Of a DNA stretch of 64,000 nucleotides, positions 9,638-18,091 are shown one piece after another (positions within the stretch are counted from its first letter, which is position 1; each line of letters opens with the position of its first letter). Source of the stretch: Methanoculleus thermophilus (GTDB lineage: Archaea; Halobacteriota; Methanomicrobia; Methanomicrobiales; Methanoculleaceae); the NCBI RefSeq assembly GCF_001571405.1, contig NZ_BCNX01000006.1, positions 248,001-312,000 of the forward strand, in the 5' to 3' direction. Under the pieces are notes generated by a model. That model made no database searches. It was not told the origin of the DNA and worked only from the letters and a program-made list of their open reading frames with translations. The position numbers were made by a program, and so were the translations under genes.

Positions 9638-10921
9638 ATGATCGTCGGCCCGGAATTGATCGCCATCGCGGTCTTCCTCTTCACTTACGCGCTCATCATC
9701 GACGAGCGGATCCACCGTGCGGTGGTCGCGATGCTCGGCGCCTCGATCGTCGTCCTCCTCCACATCGTCCCCTGGGAGATGATTCCGGAGTACATCGATC
9801 TCGGAACCATCTTCCTCCTGATTGGAATGATGATCATCGTCAATACCGCCCGTGGAAGCGGTCTTTTTGAGTATATCGCCATCAAGACCGCAAAACTTGC
9901 AAAAGGGAGCCCGATGCGGGTGCTGATCCTCTTCTCGATCGTAACCGGCCTTACGAGCGCGTTCCTCGACAACGTCACGACGGTCCTCCTCATCACTCCG
10001 ATGCTCCTCTACGTCGCAAGCGTCATGAAGACCAGCCCCATGCCCTTCCTGATCGCCGAGATCTTTGCTTCCAACATCGGCGGCGCGGCGACCCTCATCG
10101 GTGATCCCCCGAACATCATGATCGGTTCGGCCGCCGGTCTGACGTTCAACGAGTTCATCATCAACATGGCGCCGATGATGGCCGTCAACCTACTTGTCGT
10201 CCTTGGGCTCCTCGCCCTGATCTATCGAAAAGATCTCCACGTCTCTCCCGATGAACGGGAGAGTATCGAGAGGACGTTTGCGGAGTTGAAAGATCGGGAG
10301 GCCATCCGCGACTGGTCGCTCTTTAAAAAGTCGGTCATCGTCATCGCGCTCGTCATCGGGATGTTCTTCATCCATGACCAGCTTGGTCTTGAGCCCGCTC
10401 TCGTCGCCTTGATCGGTGCATCGATCCTCCTCTTCTGGAGCAGGCAGTCGCCGGAGGAGATCTTTGAGAAGATCGAGTGGCCTGCCCTCTTCTTCTTCGG
10501 CGGGCTCTTCGTCGTCGTCGGGGCCCTCGTCGAGACCGGGGTCATCGCGAGTGTCGCCCAGTTCGTTGTCGAGAACGTCCACTCGGAGGGCGAGGCCATC
10601 CTGATCATCGCTTGGTTCTCGGCGATCGCTTCAGCAATCGTCGACAACATCCCGCTCACCGCCACCCTGATCCCCCTGATCCAGGATATGAGCGTGGCGA
10701 TGGATATCTATCCGCTCTGGTGGGCGCTTTCGCTCGGCGCCTGCCTGGGCGGGAACGGCACGGTCATAGGGGCGTCGGCAAACGTCGTCGTCCTCGGGAT
10801 TGCCGCACGGAATGGTTACTCCATCTCGTTTATGGAATTCTTGAAGATCGGAATGCTCGTGCTCTTCATCACGGTTGCCATCGGGACGGCATTCCTCTGG
10901 TTCAACTACGTCGTCCTCTGA
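9638..10921 (+). CDS. ArsB/NhaD (SLC13-like) ion permease
   Basis: 427 residues with about eleven hydrophobic helices and the inverted-repeat pattern of the ion transporter superfamily. Diagnostic stretches are TSAFLDNVTTVLLITP followed by GGAATLIGDPPNIMIG in the first half, and SAIVDNIPLTATLIPL with GGNGTVIGASANVV in the second half. This architecture is shared by the arsenite permease ArsB, Na+/H+ antiporter NhaD and the P-protein, so the transported ion is unresolved. No arsR, arsC or arsA is nearby, which argues against a dedicated arsenic role. The ATG at 9638 is preferred over one 45 bases upstream because GGGGTG precedes it at good spacing and the hydrophobic sequence starts there. Confidence 0.85.
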   Translation: MIVGPELIAIAVFLFTYALIIDERIHRAVVAMLGASIVVLLHIVPWEMIPEYIDLGTIFLLIGMMIIVNTARGSGLFEYIAIKTAKLAKGSPMRVLILFSIVTGLTSAFLDNVTTVLLITPMLLYVASVMKTSPMPFLIAEIFASNIGGAATLIGDPPNIMIGSAAGLTFNEFIINMAPMMAVNLLVVLGLLALIYRKDLHVSPDERESIERTFAELKDREAIRDWSLFKKSVIVIALVIGMFFIHDQLGLEPALVALIGASILLFWSRQSPEEIFEKIEWPALFFFGGLFVVVGALVETGVIASVAQFVVENVHSEGEAILIIAWFSAIASAIVDNIPLTATLIPLIQDMSVAMDIYPLWWALSLGACLGGNGTVIGASANVVVLGIAARNGYSISFMEFLKIGMLVLFITVAIGTAFLWFNYVVL

Positions 10922-10926
10922 TCCGA

Positions 10927-11211
10927 TCAGGTCCTCGGGGGCCTGGACTCCAGGCTCCCCCGGGCGGCCTCAACCTCCTGGATCCGGCCGACGACCCACT
11001 TATACGCGGTCGAGGCCGCCTCCCGGGCTGAGGCGCTCGGGTCCTCTTCTCTCATCTTCGCGAGCGGCTCTCTTGCCTTGGGGTCTGCAATCGTCCCGAG
11101 GGAGAGGGCCGCCTGCGCCCGAACGAACTCGTCCGGGTCCTGGAGTGCACGGATCAGCCCGTCGACGTCCCGGGCATCCCGCATGGTGTCGATATCATCG
11201 ATGGTCGCCAT
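10927..11211 (-). CDS. small HEAT-repeat protein
   Basis: 94 residues beginning MATIDDIDTMRDARDVDGL, with about two HEAT repeats (RALQDPDEFVRAQAALSLGTIADPKAREPL). It is clearly paralogous to the next gene upstream on the same strand, which begins MAQRKDIDAMRRSRDVDGL. No membrane segment, signal peptide or catalytic motif is visible. It is convergent with the ion permease, 5 bases from its stop. The role is unknown; small HEAT proteins normally act through protein contacts. Confidence 0.72.
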   Translation of the reverse strand: MATIDDIDTMRDARDVDGLIRALQDPDEFVRAQAALSLGTIADPKAREPLAKMREEDPSASAREAASTAYKWVVGRIQEVEAARGSLESRPPRT

Positions 11212-11290
11212 GAGAACCTCCTGGTCGTTTCGTCTAGGCGTCCCGGCGGTATATATGCCTTACCGGGTGGAGCGCAGGTTGCCCGACCGC

Positions 11291-11554
11291 TTACTTCAGG
11301 CCCCCCACTGCCCTCTGGCCGGCAAGCCTCGCCGCCACCTGGGTGTGCGCGAGAGACGCCGCCCGCCGGACACCCGCGTCCGGATCCAAGAACTTCAGCC
11401 TCGCCAGCGGTTCGATCGCCCGTTCGTCTCCGACGAGTCCGAGGGCTTCGGCGGCTGTCTGCCGCACGATCTCTTCGGGGTCCGAGAGGGCGAGAATGAG
11501 TCCATCGACATCCCGGCTCCTCCTCATTGCATCGATATCTTTCCTCTGCGCCAT
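11291..11554 (-). CDS. small HEAT-repeat protein, paralogue of its downstream neighbour
   Basis: 87 residues from the ATG at 11554. That start aligns with the paralogue (DIDAMRRSRDVDGLILAL versus DIDTMRDARDVDGLIRAL) and has GGTG six bases upstream; a longer frame to 11593 exists but would add an unrelated N-terminus. It contains about two HEAT repeats. The tandem duplication and sequence divergence suggest the pair arose by local duplication. Function unknown. Confidence 0.7.
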   Translation of the reverse strand: MAQRKDIDAMRRSRDVDGLILALSDPEEIVRQTAAEALGLVGDERAIEPLARLKFLDPDAGVRRAASLAHTQVAARLAGQRAVGGLK

Positions 11555-11659
11555 GATCATCACCAGCTCTCTGATACGGCGCACTTTGGGCACTTCGTGT
11601 TATGAACGTTGCGAAAGAACCGCTTTCAGGGCAATCCTGAACAGCCGGCCAAAAAGGGG

Positions 11660-12988
11660 TTAGTATGTTGCGAGGTAGCGGTCGATCTCCCAGGGGTGGA
11701 CCGCCGTCCGGTAGGCATCCCACTCAGCGTTTGCGACGTTCGTGAGGGCCTCGACGACGTGGGACCCGAGCGCCTTGCAGATGAGTTCGTCGGCGAGCAG
11801 GGCCCGGTGCGCCTCGGCGAGATCGCCGGGCAGAGTCTCAATCCCGTTGCTGCCCCGCTCGGTGGTCGTCATGTGGAAGATGTTCTTGTGAACCTCGGCC
11901 GGGGGCTCGATCTTACGGCGGACTCCATCCATCCCGGCGGCGAGCATCGCGGCAAACGTGAGGTAGGGGTTGCAGGTGGGATCGGGGCTTCGGAACTCGA
12001 CCCGGGTGCTGTTGCCGCGCGGCGCCGGAATCCGGATCAGGGCCGACCGGTTGCTCGTGCTCCAGCTGATGTAGCAGGGGGCCTCATATCCGGGGACGAG
12101 CCGCTTGTAGGAGTTGATCGTCGGGTTCGCGACCCGGGTGATCGCCGGCGCGTGTTCGAGCAGCCCGGCGATGAAGTGCATGCAGGTCTCTGAGAGCTGG
12201 AGGGGCGCGTCCGGATCGTAGAACGCGTTCTTCCCGTCTTTTGCGAGCGAACAGTTGGTGTGCATCCCGCTTCCGTTGATGCCGTAGATCGGCTTTGCCA
12301 TGAAGGAGGCATGCAGGCCGCGCATCAGCGCCATCGTCTTGACCGCGAACTTGAACGTGATGACGTTGTCGGCGGTATGGAGAGCGTCGCTGTACTTGAA
12401 GTCGATCTCGTGCTGGCTCTCGGCGACCTCGTGGTGGGAGGCCTCGATCTCGAACCCCATATCGGTGAGCGCGAGGATGATCTCACGCCGGAGGTCCTCG
12501 GCAAGGTCGGTTGGGGCCAGGTCGAAGTAACCGCCGGCATCCTGGAACTGTGTCGTCGGCCGCCCATCGAGCATCTTGAAGAGGAAGAACTCGAGCTCCG
12601 GCCCGGTATTGAAGACGTAGCCATCTTTCGCCGCATCCTCCATCGCCCGCCGGAGGACGTAGCGTGGGTCGCCCTCGAACGGTCTGCCGTCCGGTTTGCA
12701 GACGTCGCAGATGAACCGGGCGACACTCTTCTCCCGGGGCCGCCAGGGCAGGAGCGTGTAAGTCGAGAGGTCGGGTTTGAGCACCATGTCTGACTCCTCG
12801 ATCCGGACGAACCCCTCGATTGACGACCCGTCAAATCCAATGCCGTCGGTGAGAGCTTTCCCGACCTGTTTGGCCGGGATGGCGACGTTTTTGGGCATGC
12901 CAAGGAGGTCGGTGAACTGCAGTCGGAGGAATCGGACGTTGTCTCGTTCGATTCTCTCGAGCATCGCCGAGATGTTGTCTGGTGTCAT
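11660..12988 (-). CDS. glnA: glutamine synthetase, type I
   Basis: 442 residues, the usual GSI length. It makes glutamine from glutamate, ammonia and ATP, the entry point of ammonium assimilation. Landmarks are GIGFDGSSIEGF near residue 50, the metal ligands in FNTGPELEFFLF, HHEVAESQHEIDFKY, the ammonia-site GINGSGMHTNCSL, NPTINSYKRLVPGYEAP, and the C-terminal FRSPDPTCNPYL. The start at 12988 fits known GSI N-termini and the promoter, because the TATA box lies about 29 bases upstream. No ribosome site is present, as expected of a leaderless transcript. A GGAA-N6-TTCC operator between TATA and start predicts NrpR repression under nitrogen excess. It is divergent from the glutamate synthase genes, completing a GS-GOGAT block. 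Confidence 0.97.
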   Translation of the reverse strand: MTPDNISAMLERIERDNVRFLRLQFTDLLGMPKNVAIPAKQVGKALTDGIGFDGSSIEGFVRIEESDMVLKPDLSTYTLLPWRPREKSVARFICDVCKPDGRPFEGDPRYVLRRAMEDAAKDGYVFNTGPELEFFLFKMLDGRPTTQFQDAGGYFDLAPTDLAEDLRREIILALTDMGFEIEASHHEVAESQHEIDFKYSDALHTADNVITFKFAVKTMALMRGLHASFMAKPIYGINGSGMHTNCSLAKDGKNAFYDPDAPLQLSETCMHFIAGLLEHAPAITRVANPTINSYKRLVPGYEAPCYISWSTSNRSALIRIPAPRGNSTRVEFRSPDPTCNPYLTFAAMLAAGMDGVRRKIEPPAEVHKNIFHMTTTERGSNGIETLPGDLAEAHRALLADELICKALGSHVVEALTNVANAEWDAYRTAVHPWEIDRYLATY

Positions 12989-12994
12989 GTAGAA

Positions 12995-13008
12995 GGAAAC
13001 TTCCTTCC
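12995..13008 (-). promoter_or_regulatory. NrpR operator GGAA-N6-TTCC of glnA
   Basis: GGAA at 12995-12998, six bases, then TTCC at 13005-13008. This exactly matches the operator bound by the nitrogen repressor NrpR in Methanococcus. It lies between the TATA box (13014-13021) and the glnA start (12988), where repressor binding would block RNA polymerase. The identity of the regulator here is an inference, as nrpR itself is not in the window. Confidence 0.8.
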
Positions 13009-13013
13009 AATAG

Positions 13014-13021
13014 TATTTATA
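13014..13021 (-). promoter_or_regulatory. TATA box of glnA
   Basis: TATAAATA on the minus strand, centred about 29 bases before the glnA ATG, which predicts transcription starting within a few bases of the start codon. Confidence 0.7.
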
Positions 13022-13025
13022 CTTG

Positions 13026-13045
13026 TCTGATCTATACTGATCAGA
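13026..13045. promoter_or_regulatory. inverted repeat TCTGATC-N6-GATCAGA in the glnA/gltB divergent region
   Basis: A perfect 7-bp inverted repeat with a six-base spacer (TATACT), just upstream of the glnA TATA box and about 70 bases upstream of the glutamate synthase start. It could be a second operator acting on either or both genes, and its spacer could serve as a TATA element for the plus-strand genes. No known regulator is assigned. Confidence 0.45.
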
Positions 13046-13111
13046 GCGTTCCCTCACCCCTCCGGACCACGAGGGTATCGGATGGGGGGGAGCGGGTCGA
13101 CCGTGATGGTT

Positions 13112-14167
13112 ATGTGCGGTATAATTGGCGTAATGGATAGATCTCGCCGGACGATGGACGGTTCCGGCATCCGAGAAGCCCTCTCCATAATGAACGAGCG
13201 CGGCAGCGGCGAGGGGGCGGGCTACGCAGCCTACGGCATCTACCCCGATTACCGGGACTGCTACGCCCTCCATGTCTTCTTCGACAACCCTCGTGAGAAC
13301 AAGCCCTTCCTTGACGCGGCGCTCGCGCAGTGGGGGACGATCGAGCACGATGAGCCGATCCCGACCTACGACCGGCCAAATCTCCGGGCGGTTCACACCC
13401 CCTGGCGCTATTTCTTCCGACCCGATCCCTCCCTCGCGGTGCCGGGGAGCACGATGCCGGAGGATGATATCGTCAGCGCCCTGGTGATGCAGGTCAATGC
13501 CGCCCGCCGCGGCGCGCTCATCATCTCCTCCGGCAAAGACCTCGGGGTCTTCAAGGCCGGCGGGTTGCCTGAGGACGTCGCGGACTTTTACCGGATCGAG
13601 GACTACGAGGGCTACATATGGCTAGCGCACAACCGTTACCCGACCAACACCCCCGGATGGTGGGGCGGGGCGCACCCGTTCAACCTCCTCGACTGGAGCG
13701 TCGTCCACAACGGTGAGATCACCTCCTACGGGACCAACCGGCGCTACATCGAGAGTTTCGGCTACAAATGCACGATGCTGACGGACACCGAGGTCGTCGC
13801 CTACTTGATCGACCTTCTGGTGCGGCGGCACGGGCTCGACGTCGACCTCGCTGTTCGGGCGCTTGCTCCCCCGTTCTGGGAGGAGATCGACCGGATGCCC
13901 GGGGCGGAACGGGAGTGGAACTCCGCCCTTCGGCTTACGTACGCATCGGCGATGATGAACGGACCGTTCGCCATCGTGGCTGCAAACCGCGAGATGATGG
14001 TCGGATTCACCGACCGGACCAAACTCCGGCCGATGGTCGTCGGCGAATGCGGCGACCGGCTCTTCATCTCAAGCGAGGAGGCGGCTATCCGAGCGATGGA
14101 GCCCGACGTCGAGTCGATCCGGATGCCGGCCGCGGGAGAGCCGGTGATCGGGAGGGTTGTCGGATGA
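13112..14167 (+). CDS. glutamate synthase amidotransferase subunit (class II GATase)
   Basis: 351 residues from the ATG at 13112, which places the catalytic cysteine at position 2 (MCGIIGV). An upstream in-frame ATG would bury it. The domain hydrolyses glutamine and passes ammonia to the synthase subunit. HNRYPTNTPGWWGGAHPF and WSVVHNGEITSYGTNRRYI are glutamine-binding stretches typical of GltB N-terminal domains. In archaea the large GOGAT chain is split into separate genes; this is the first, and it overlaps the next by four bases (ATGA). Bases GTGAT precede the start. Confidence 0.9.
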   Translation: MCGIIGVMDRSRRTMDGSGIREALSIMNERGSGEGAGYAAYGIYPDYRDCYALHVFFDNPRENKPFLDAALAQWGTIEHDEPIPTYDRPNLRAVHTPWRYFFRPDPSLAVPGSTMPEDDIVSALVMQVNAARRGALIISSGKDLGVFKAGGLPEDVADFYRIEDYEGYIWLAHNRYPTNTPGWWGGAHPFNLLDWSVVHNGEITSYGTNRRYIESFGYKCTMLTDTEVVAYLIDLLVRRHGLDVDLAVRALAPPFWEEIDRMPGAEREWNSALRLTYASAMMNGPFAIVAANREMMVGFTDRTKLRPMVVGECGDRLFISSEEAAIRAMEPDVESIRMPAAGEPVIGRVVG

Positions 14168-15675
14168 TGATCGGGAGCCTACCCCCACGCTACCGGGTCA
14201 CGATCGACCCCGTCCGATGCATGGAGTGCGGGCGGTGCATCGAGAACTGCTCCTACGGTGTCTTTTCACGAGACGGAGACCGGATCTTTGTCAACCCCCG
14301 AAACTGCACCGCCTGCCACCGATGCATCGCCTGCTGCCCGAGGGATGCCATCCTCCTTGAGGAGCAGCCCTGCGACTACCGGAGCCATCCCCTCTGGACC
14401 CGCGAGGCGCGGGAGGCGATCTACAACCAGGCCCGGACAGGAAAGATCATCCTCGCCGGGATGGGCAACGCCCTCGACTACCCGGTCATCTTCGACCGCC
14501 TGGTCCTGGATGCCTGCCAGGTCACGAACCCGAGCCTCGATCCCCTGCGCGAGCCGATCGAACTGGTGACCCACCTCGGGAAGAGGCCGGTAAGGCTCGA
14601 TCTCCGCCGTAAAGATAGCGGCGACGTCGAACTTCGGACCCGGCTCACCCCGAACCTCCGCCTTGAGACCCCGGTGATGATCGGGCACATGAGCTACGGA
14701 GCGATCAGCCTCAACGCCCAGATGGCCCTGGCCCGGGCGGCAAAAGAGGCCGGGACCTATATGGGCACCGGAGAAGGGGGCCTGCACTCGGCGCTCCACC
14801 CCTATCAGGACCGGATGATCGTCCAGGTCGCCTCGGGGCGGTTTGGCGTGGAGATCGACTACCTGGAGCGCGGCGCTGCGATCGAGATCAAGATCGGCCA
14901 GGGCGCAAAGCCCGGCATCGGCGGGCACCTCCCCGGCGAGAAGGTCTGCGATGGGATCTCCCGGACCAGGATGATCCCCGAGGGGTGCGACGCTATCAGC
15001 CCCGCGCCGCACCACGACATCTACAGTATCGAAGACCTCGCGCAGCTCGTCCGGGGGCTCAAGGAGGCGACGGAGTGGAAGAAGCCGGTCTTCGTCAAGA
15101 TCGCCGCCGTCCACAACGCGGCCGCCATCGCCGCCGGGATCGCCCGCTCGCCGGCCGACGCCGTCGTCATCGACGGGTTCCGGGGCGGCACCGGCGCAGC
15201 CCCGAAGGTCTTCCGCGACCACGTCGGCATCCCGATCGAGGCGGCGGTCGCAAGCGTCGATGCGAAACTCCGTAGTCTTGGGATCAGGAACGAGATCTCG
15301 ATCATCGCGAGCGGCGGCATCCGGGGAAGCGCCGACGTTGCAAAAGCGATCGCCCTCGGCGCGGATGCGGTCTACATCGGCACCGCGGCGCTTGTGGCGA
15401 TGGGCTGCCGGGTCTGCGGGAACTGCTACCGCGGCCTCTGCCCCTGGGGGATCGCCACCCAGCGCCAGGATCTCGTGGACCGCTTGGACCCCGACGAGGC
15501 CGCACGGCATGTCGCGAACCTCATCCACGCCTGGACGCTCGAGCTCTCCGAACTCCTGGGTGCGGCCGGGATCAACAGCATCGAGAGCCTGCGGGGCAAC
15601 CGCGACCGGCTCCGGGGCTACATGCTCGACGAGGGCCTGATGGAGGTCCTCGACGTGAAATCGGTGGGGGCGTAA
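14164..15675 (+). CDS. glutamate synthase FMN/Fe-S subunit
   Basis: 503 residues. The N-terminus carries two 4Fe-4S ferredoxin motifs (CMECGRCIENC near residue 19 and CTACHRCIACC near residue 49). The rest is the FMN-binding TIM barrel of glutamate synthase, with IGHMSYGAISLNAQMALA, GGLHSALHPY, IKIGQGAKPGIGGHLPG, VDGFRGGTGAAP-type and IIASGGIRG segments, and a late cysteine cluster CRVCGNCYRGLC for the 3Fe-4S centre. It makes glutamate from 2-oxoglutarate and the ammonia released by the preceding subunit; the electron donor is probably ferredoxin. GGGAGG precedes the ATG. The third canonical GOGAT domain (GXGXG beta-helix) is not encoded next to it. Confidence 0.92.
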   Translation: MMIGSLPPRYRVTIDPVRCMECGRCIENCSYGVFSRDGDRIFVNPRNCTACHRCIACCPRDAILLEEQPCDYRSHPLWTREAREAIYNQARTGKIILAGMGNALDYPVIFDRLVLDACQVTNPSLDPLREPIELVTHLGKRPVRLDLRRKDSGDVELRTRLTPNLRLETPVMIGHMSYGAISLNAQMALARAAKEAGTYMGTGEGGLHSALHPYQDRMIVQVASGRFGVEIDYLERGAAIEIKIGQGAKPGIGGHLPGEKVCDGISRTRMIPEGCDAISPAPHHDIYSIEDLAQLVRGLKEATEWKKPVFVKIAAVHNAAAIAAGIARSPADAVVIDGFRGGTGAAPKVFRDHVGIPIEAAVASVDAKLRSLGIRNEISIIASGGIRGSADVAKAIALGADAVYIGTAALVAMGCRVCGNCYRGLCPWGIATQRQDLVDRLDPDEAARHVANLIHAWTLELSELLGAAGINSIESLRGNRDRLRGYMLDEGLMEVLDVKSVGA

Positions 15676-15689
15676 CGCCGCCCCCTCTC

Positions 15690-16850
15690 TTACGACGTCG
15701 CGACCTCGACGCACTCTTTCCTTGTCCCGATCCGGGCGAGCGCGCCGCACATCCCGGGGACATAGGCAAGGGCCTTGCCCGAGTCGACCATGATCGAGGC
15801 GAACTCATCCATCCGTGGCGAGACGACCATGCAGGTATCCGTGATCACCCGGGCGCCGCTCCGCTCGATGGCGTCCACGAGGTCGGGATTTGCCGCCGCG
15901 ACCCCGCGGGCCGCGAAGATGTAGAAGGGTTTTGTCGTCGTCTTGCCTCTGAGAAGTTCGGCGAGGTCGCGGAGTTCGTCCACCGAGCAGTGGGGGCACC
16001 CGACCGCGACCGCCTCGACCTCGGTCTCTGCAAAGAGAGCCTCGACCTCGTCCCGGGATACCGTCACCCGGTCGAGGTCGTCGGTCGGGAAGTTGAAGAC
16101 CCGGGTCTCGGGGGTGATCTTATCGACGTGGAAGAGCGCAACCGCCCCTGTCGCGGCCATCGCGGCCCCGAGCGCCTTGAGCTGGTCGCGGTTCGGCCGG
16201 ATATCCGTAAAGATCGGGATTCGGTTCCCAACCTTCTTTCCGGCGATATGCCCGATCGCGCCCCAGTGGTCGGACCGCGGGCTCGTGCCGCCCTCGACCT
16301 CGACGACGACCTGCGGTCGCCGGTTCTCGACGATGTGAAGACCGTAATAGGGGGTTTTTCCGATAATCGCCGCTGCAAGGGCGCTCGGCCCGCCTTCCCG
16401 GTTCGTCCGGGCGCCGAGGACAGAGTTCGCGTAAGCGACCGCCGAGGACTCCGCCCATGCCAGGTGCTCGCCGTACTCCGTGATCCGGAGGTAGTAGGGG
16501 GTGCAGGTGCACTCGATCTTGATCCCGAGCCTCCGGCAGGCCTGGACGACCTCCATCTGGTGGCGGGCGAACTCTTCGTCGATCCCGAACTCCTGCCACC
16601 CCTCCTGCGGCATTCCGATGGGGTTTAAGACCGTCGGGACCGCCACCCGGGCGTCGAGGCTCTGCAGCCAGGCAAGCCCCCATCTCCCGATGGTCTTGTA
16701 GGACGCACCGCTCACCTGGGCGCTCGTGATCGGGATGAGTCTCTCGGCCCCGTAGACCCTGCCGAGCGCAACCAGGATCTCCATCATCTTCTGGCGTGTC
16801 TCGCCGAACTCGCCGGCGAGCACCCTCTCGTCATCCTTCTCGAGATACAT
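15690..16850 (-). CDS. AcnX-type dehydratase large subunit, probable mevalonate 5-phosphate dehydratase
   Basis: 386 residues starting MYLEKDDERVLAGEFGE, the family-typical N-terminus of aconitase X (DUF521) catalytic subunits. In archaea such proteins were shown to dehydrate mevalonate 5-phosphate to trans-anhydromevalonate 5-phosphate. Conserved pieces include ITSAQVSGASYKTIG, IECTCTPYYL, AVGCPHCSVDEL and ITDTCMVVSPRM; the cysteines in the last three are Fe-S ligand candidates. The ATG at 16850 (overlapping the upstream TAA, with GGAG eight bases before) is preferred over a GTG at 16859. It follows UbiD- and UbiX-type genes, which supports the mevalonate assignment. The small subunit (DUF126) is not in the window. 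Confidence 0.85.
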   Translation of the reverse strand: MYLEKDDERVLAGEFGETRQKMMEILVALGRVYGAERLIPITSAQVSGASYKTIGRWGLAWLQSLDARVAVPTVLNPIGMPQEGWQEFGIDEEFARHQMEVVQACRRLGIKIECTCTPYYLRITEYGEHLAWAESSAVAYANSVLGARTNREGGPSALAAAIIGKTPYYGLHIVENRRPQVVVEVEGGTSPRSDHWGAIGHIAGKKVGNRIPIFTDIRPNRDQLKALGAAMAATGAVALFHVDKITPETRVFNFPTDDLDRVTVSRDEVEALFAETEVEAVAVGCPHCSVDELRDLAELLRGKTTTKPFYIFAARGVAAANPDLVDAIERSGARVITDTCMVVSPRMDEFASIMVDSGKALAYVPGMCGALARIGTRKECVEVATS

Positions 16851-18091
16851 TACGGCCACTCCGCTCTCTTGAATTCGTCCTCTCGCCCCATAACCATCGT
16901 GGCATCGACTCCGACCTTCACGTTCGTCCCGTCTGCAAGGCGGGTCGGGTCGAGCGACGAGCCCCGCACCCCGGTGACGATCATGATGTCGGTATCGCCC
17001 CTAACCCGGGTCGCGATCGCGTACTCGACGTCGTGGGGGTCGTGAATGTCGATGTCCTCGTCGACCACGACGACGTGTTTGAGGGAGGTATGGGCCGCGA
17101 ACGCCGCCATGATGGCGTTTTTGGCATCGCCTTGCGTGTTCTTGCGGATCTGGATCACCGCGTGGAGGTAGCCCGCGCCGCCTTTTGTGAGGAGGACGTC
17201 GCGCACCGTCGTCACCTCGGCCACGGCGCGGTAGATCTTCGGTTCGTACGGCGCTCCCATCAGGAGCTTGTGCTCGTCGCCGGCGGGAAGGATGCCGTGA
17301 TAGATCGGGTCCTCCTTGCAGTACATCTTCTCAAACTCAATGATGTGCTGCTGGCGCACGGGGTCGTAGGTCCCGGTGATATCGACAAAGGGGCCTTCCG
17401 GCGCCATTTCGGCGGTGATGTAGCCTTCGAGCACGATCTCGGCATCGGGGACCCTAACACCGTTCTCGCACTCCCGGAGTGCTAGTTCCCCGCCCATCAG
17501 TTCCGCGGCGTAGGCGAACTCCTTGCCTTCCGGAACACGGGTGCAGGCGGCGAACGTCACGAGGGGATGGGTCCCGATGGTGACCGCGACCGGGAGTTTC
17601 TCTCCCCGGGCGAGGGCTGCTTTGAGGAGCGTATGGGTATGCCGCCCCTCCACCAGGCGGGCGACGACCCTGTGATCGTCGAGGACCATCATCCGGTGGA
17701 TGGAGGCGTTCTCGACGCCATTGTAGCGCGAAAAGACGATCCCGGAGGTGATGTAGCGCCCTGCATCCCCCGGGAAGTGCTTCATGATCGGGAGGCGCGA
17801 AAGATCGGCGGGGACGCCGCCCTCGAGCCGCCCGTCATCCACGACGCGGCCGCTGTAGGTCATGGCCGCGAGGTGCCGGACGAGGTCCTTCTCCTCCACG
17901 CCGAGCGCCGCTGCAAGCGCCCCGCGGCTTGAGAGGAGGTTCATCACCGCCCTGTGCCCGTCGAGGTCGTGGAAGAAGAGGATCTTATCGGTCCGGCTTG
18001 CCATACGGGGAGCCTCGTAGACGGTCGAGCAGGGCCGCTCGATCTCCTCGACCCTGCCGAGCTCCCTCATCCGTTCAATGAAGTTACGCAT
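16850..18091 (-). CDS. UbiD-family decarboxylase, probable anhydromevalonate phosphate decarboxylase
   Basis: 413 residues. UbiD enzymes use prenylated FMN to decarboxylate unsaturated acids. In the archaeal mevalonate pathway one of them converts trans-anhydromevalonate 5-phosphate to isopentenyl phosphate. ITSGIVFSRYNGVENASIHRM is a prFMN/Mn-binding region, and ENGVRVPDAEIVLEGYI with the Glu pair is the catalytic region. The C-terminus contains DPTRLADGTNVKVGVDATM. The gene sits between ubiX (8-base overlap) and the AcnX gene (TAATG junction), so translation is probably coupled. The generic alternative is an aromatic-acid UbiD, but the AcnX neighbour makes the isoprenoid role far more likely. 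Confidence 0.87.
   Translation of the reverse strand: MRNFIERMRELGRVEEIERPCSTVYEAPRMASRTDKILFFHDLDGHRAVMNLLSSRGALAAALGVEEKDLVRHLAAMTYSGRVVDDGRLEGGVPADLSRLPIMKHFPGDAGRYITSGIVFSRYNGVENASIHRMMVLDDHRVVARLVEGRHTHTLLKAALARGEKLPVAVTIGTHPLVTFAACTRVPEGKEFAYAAELMGGELALRECENGVRVPDAEIVLEGYITAEMAPEGPFVDITGTYDPVRQQHIIEFEKMYCKEDPIYHGILPAGDEHKLLMGAPYEPKIYRAVAEVTTVRDVLLTKGGAGYLHAVIQIRKNTQGDAKNAIMAAFAAHTSLKHVVVVDEDIDIHDPHDVEYAIATRVRGDTDIMIVTGVRGSSLDPTRLADGTNVKVGVDATMVMGREDEFKRAEWP

Noticed and set aside
9456-9641. Short frame between the P-type ATPase and the permease
   Set aside because: No ribosome site and no protein-like features; it runs into the permease start in a different frame.
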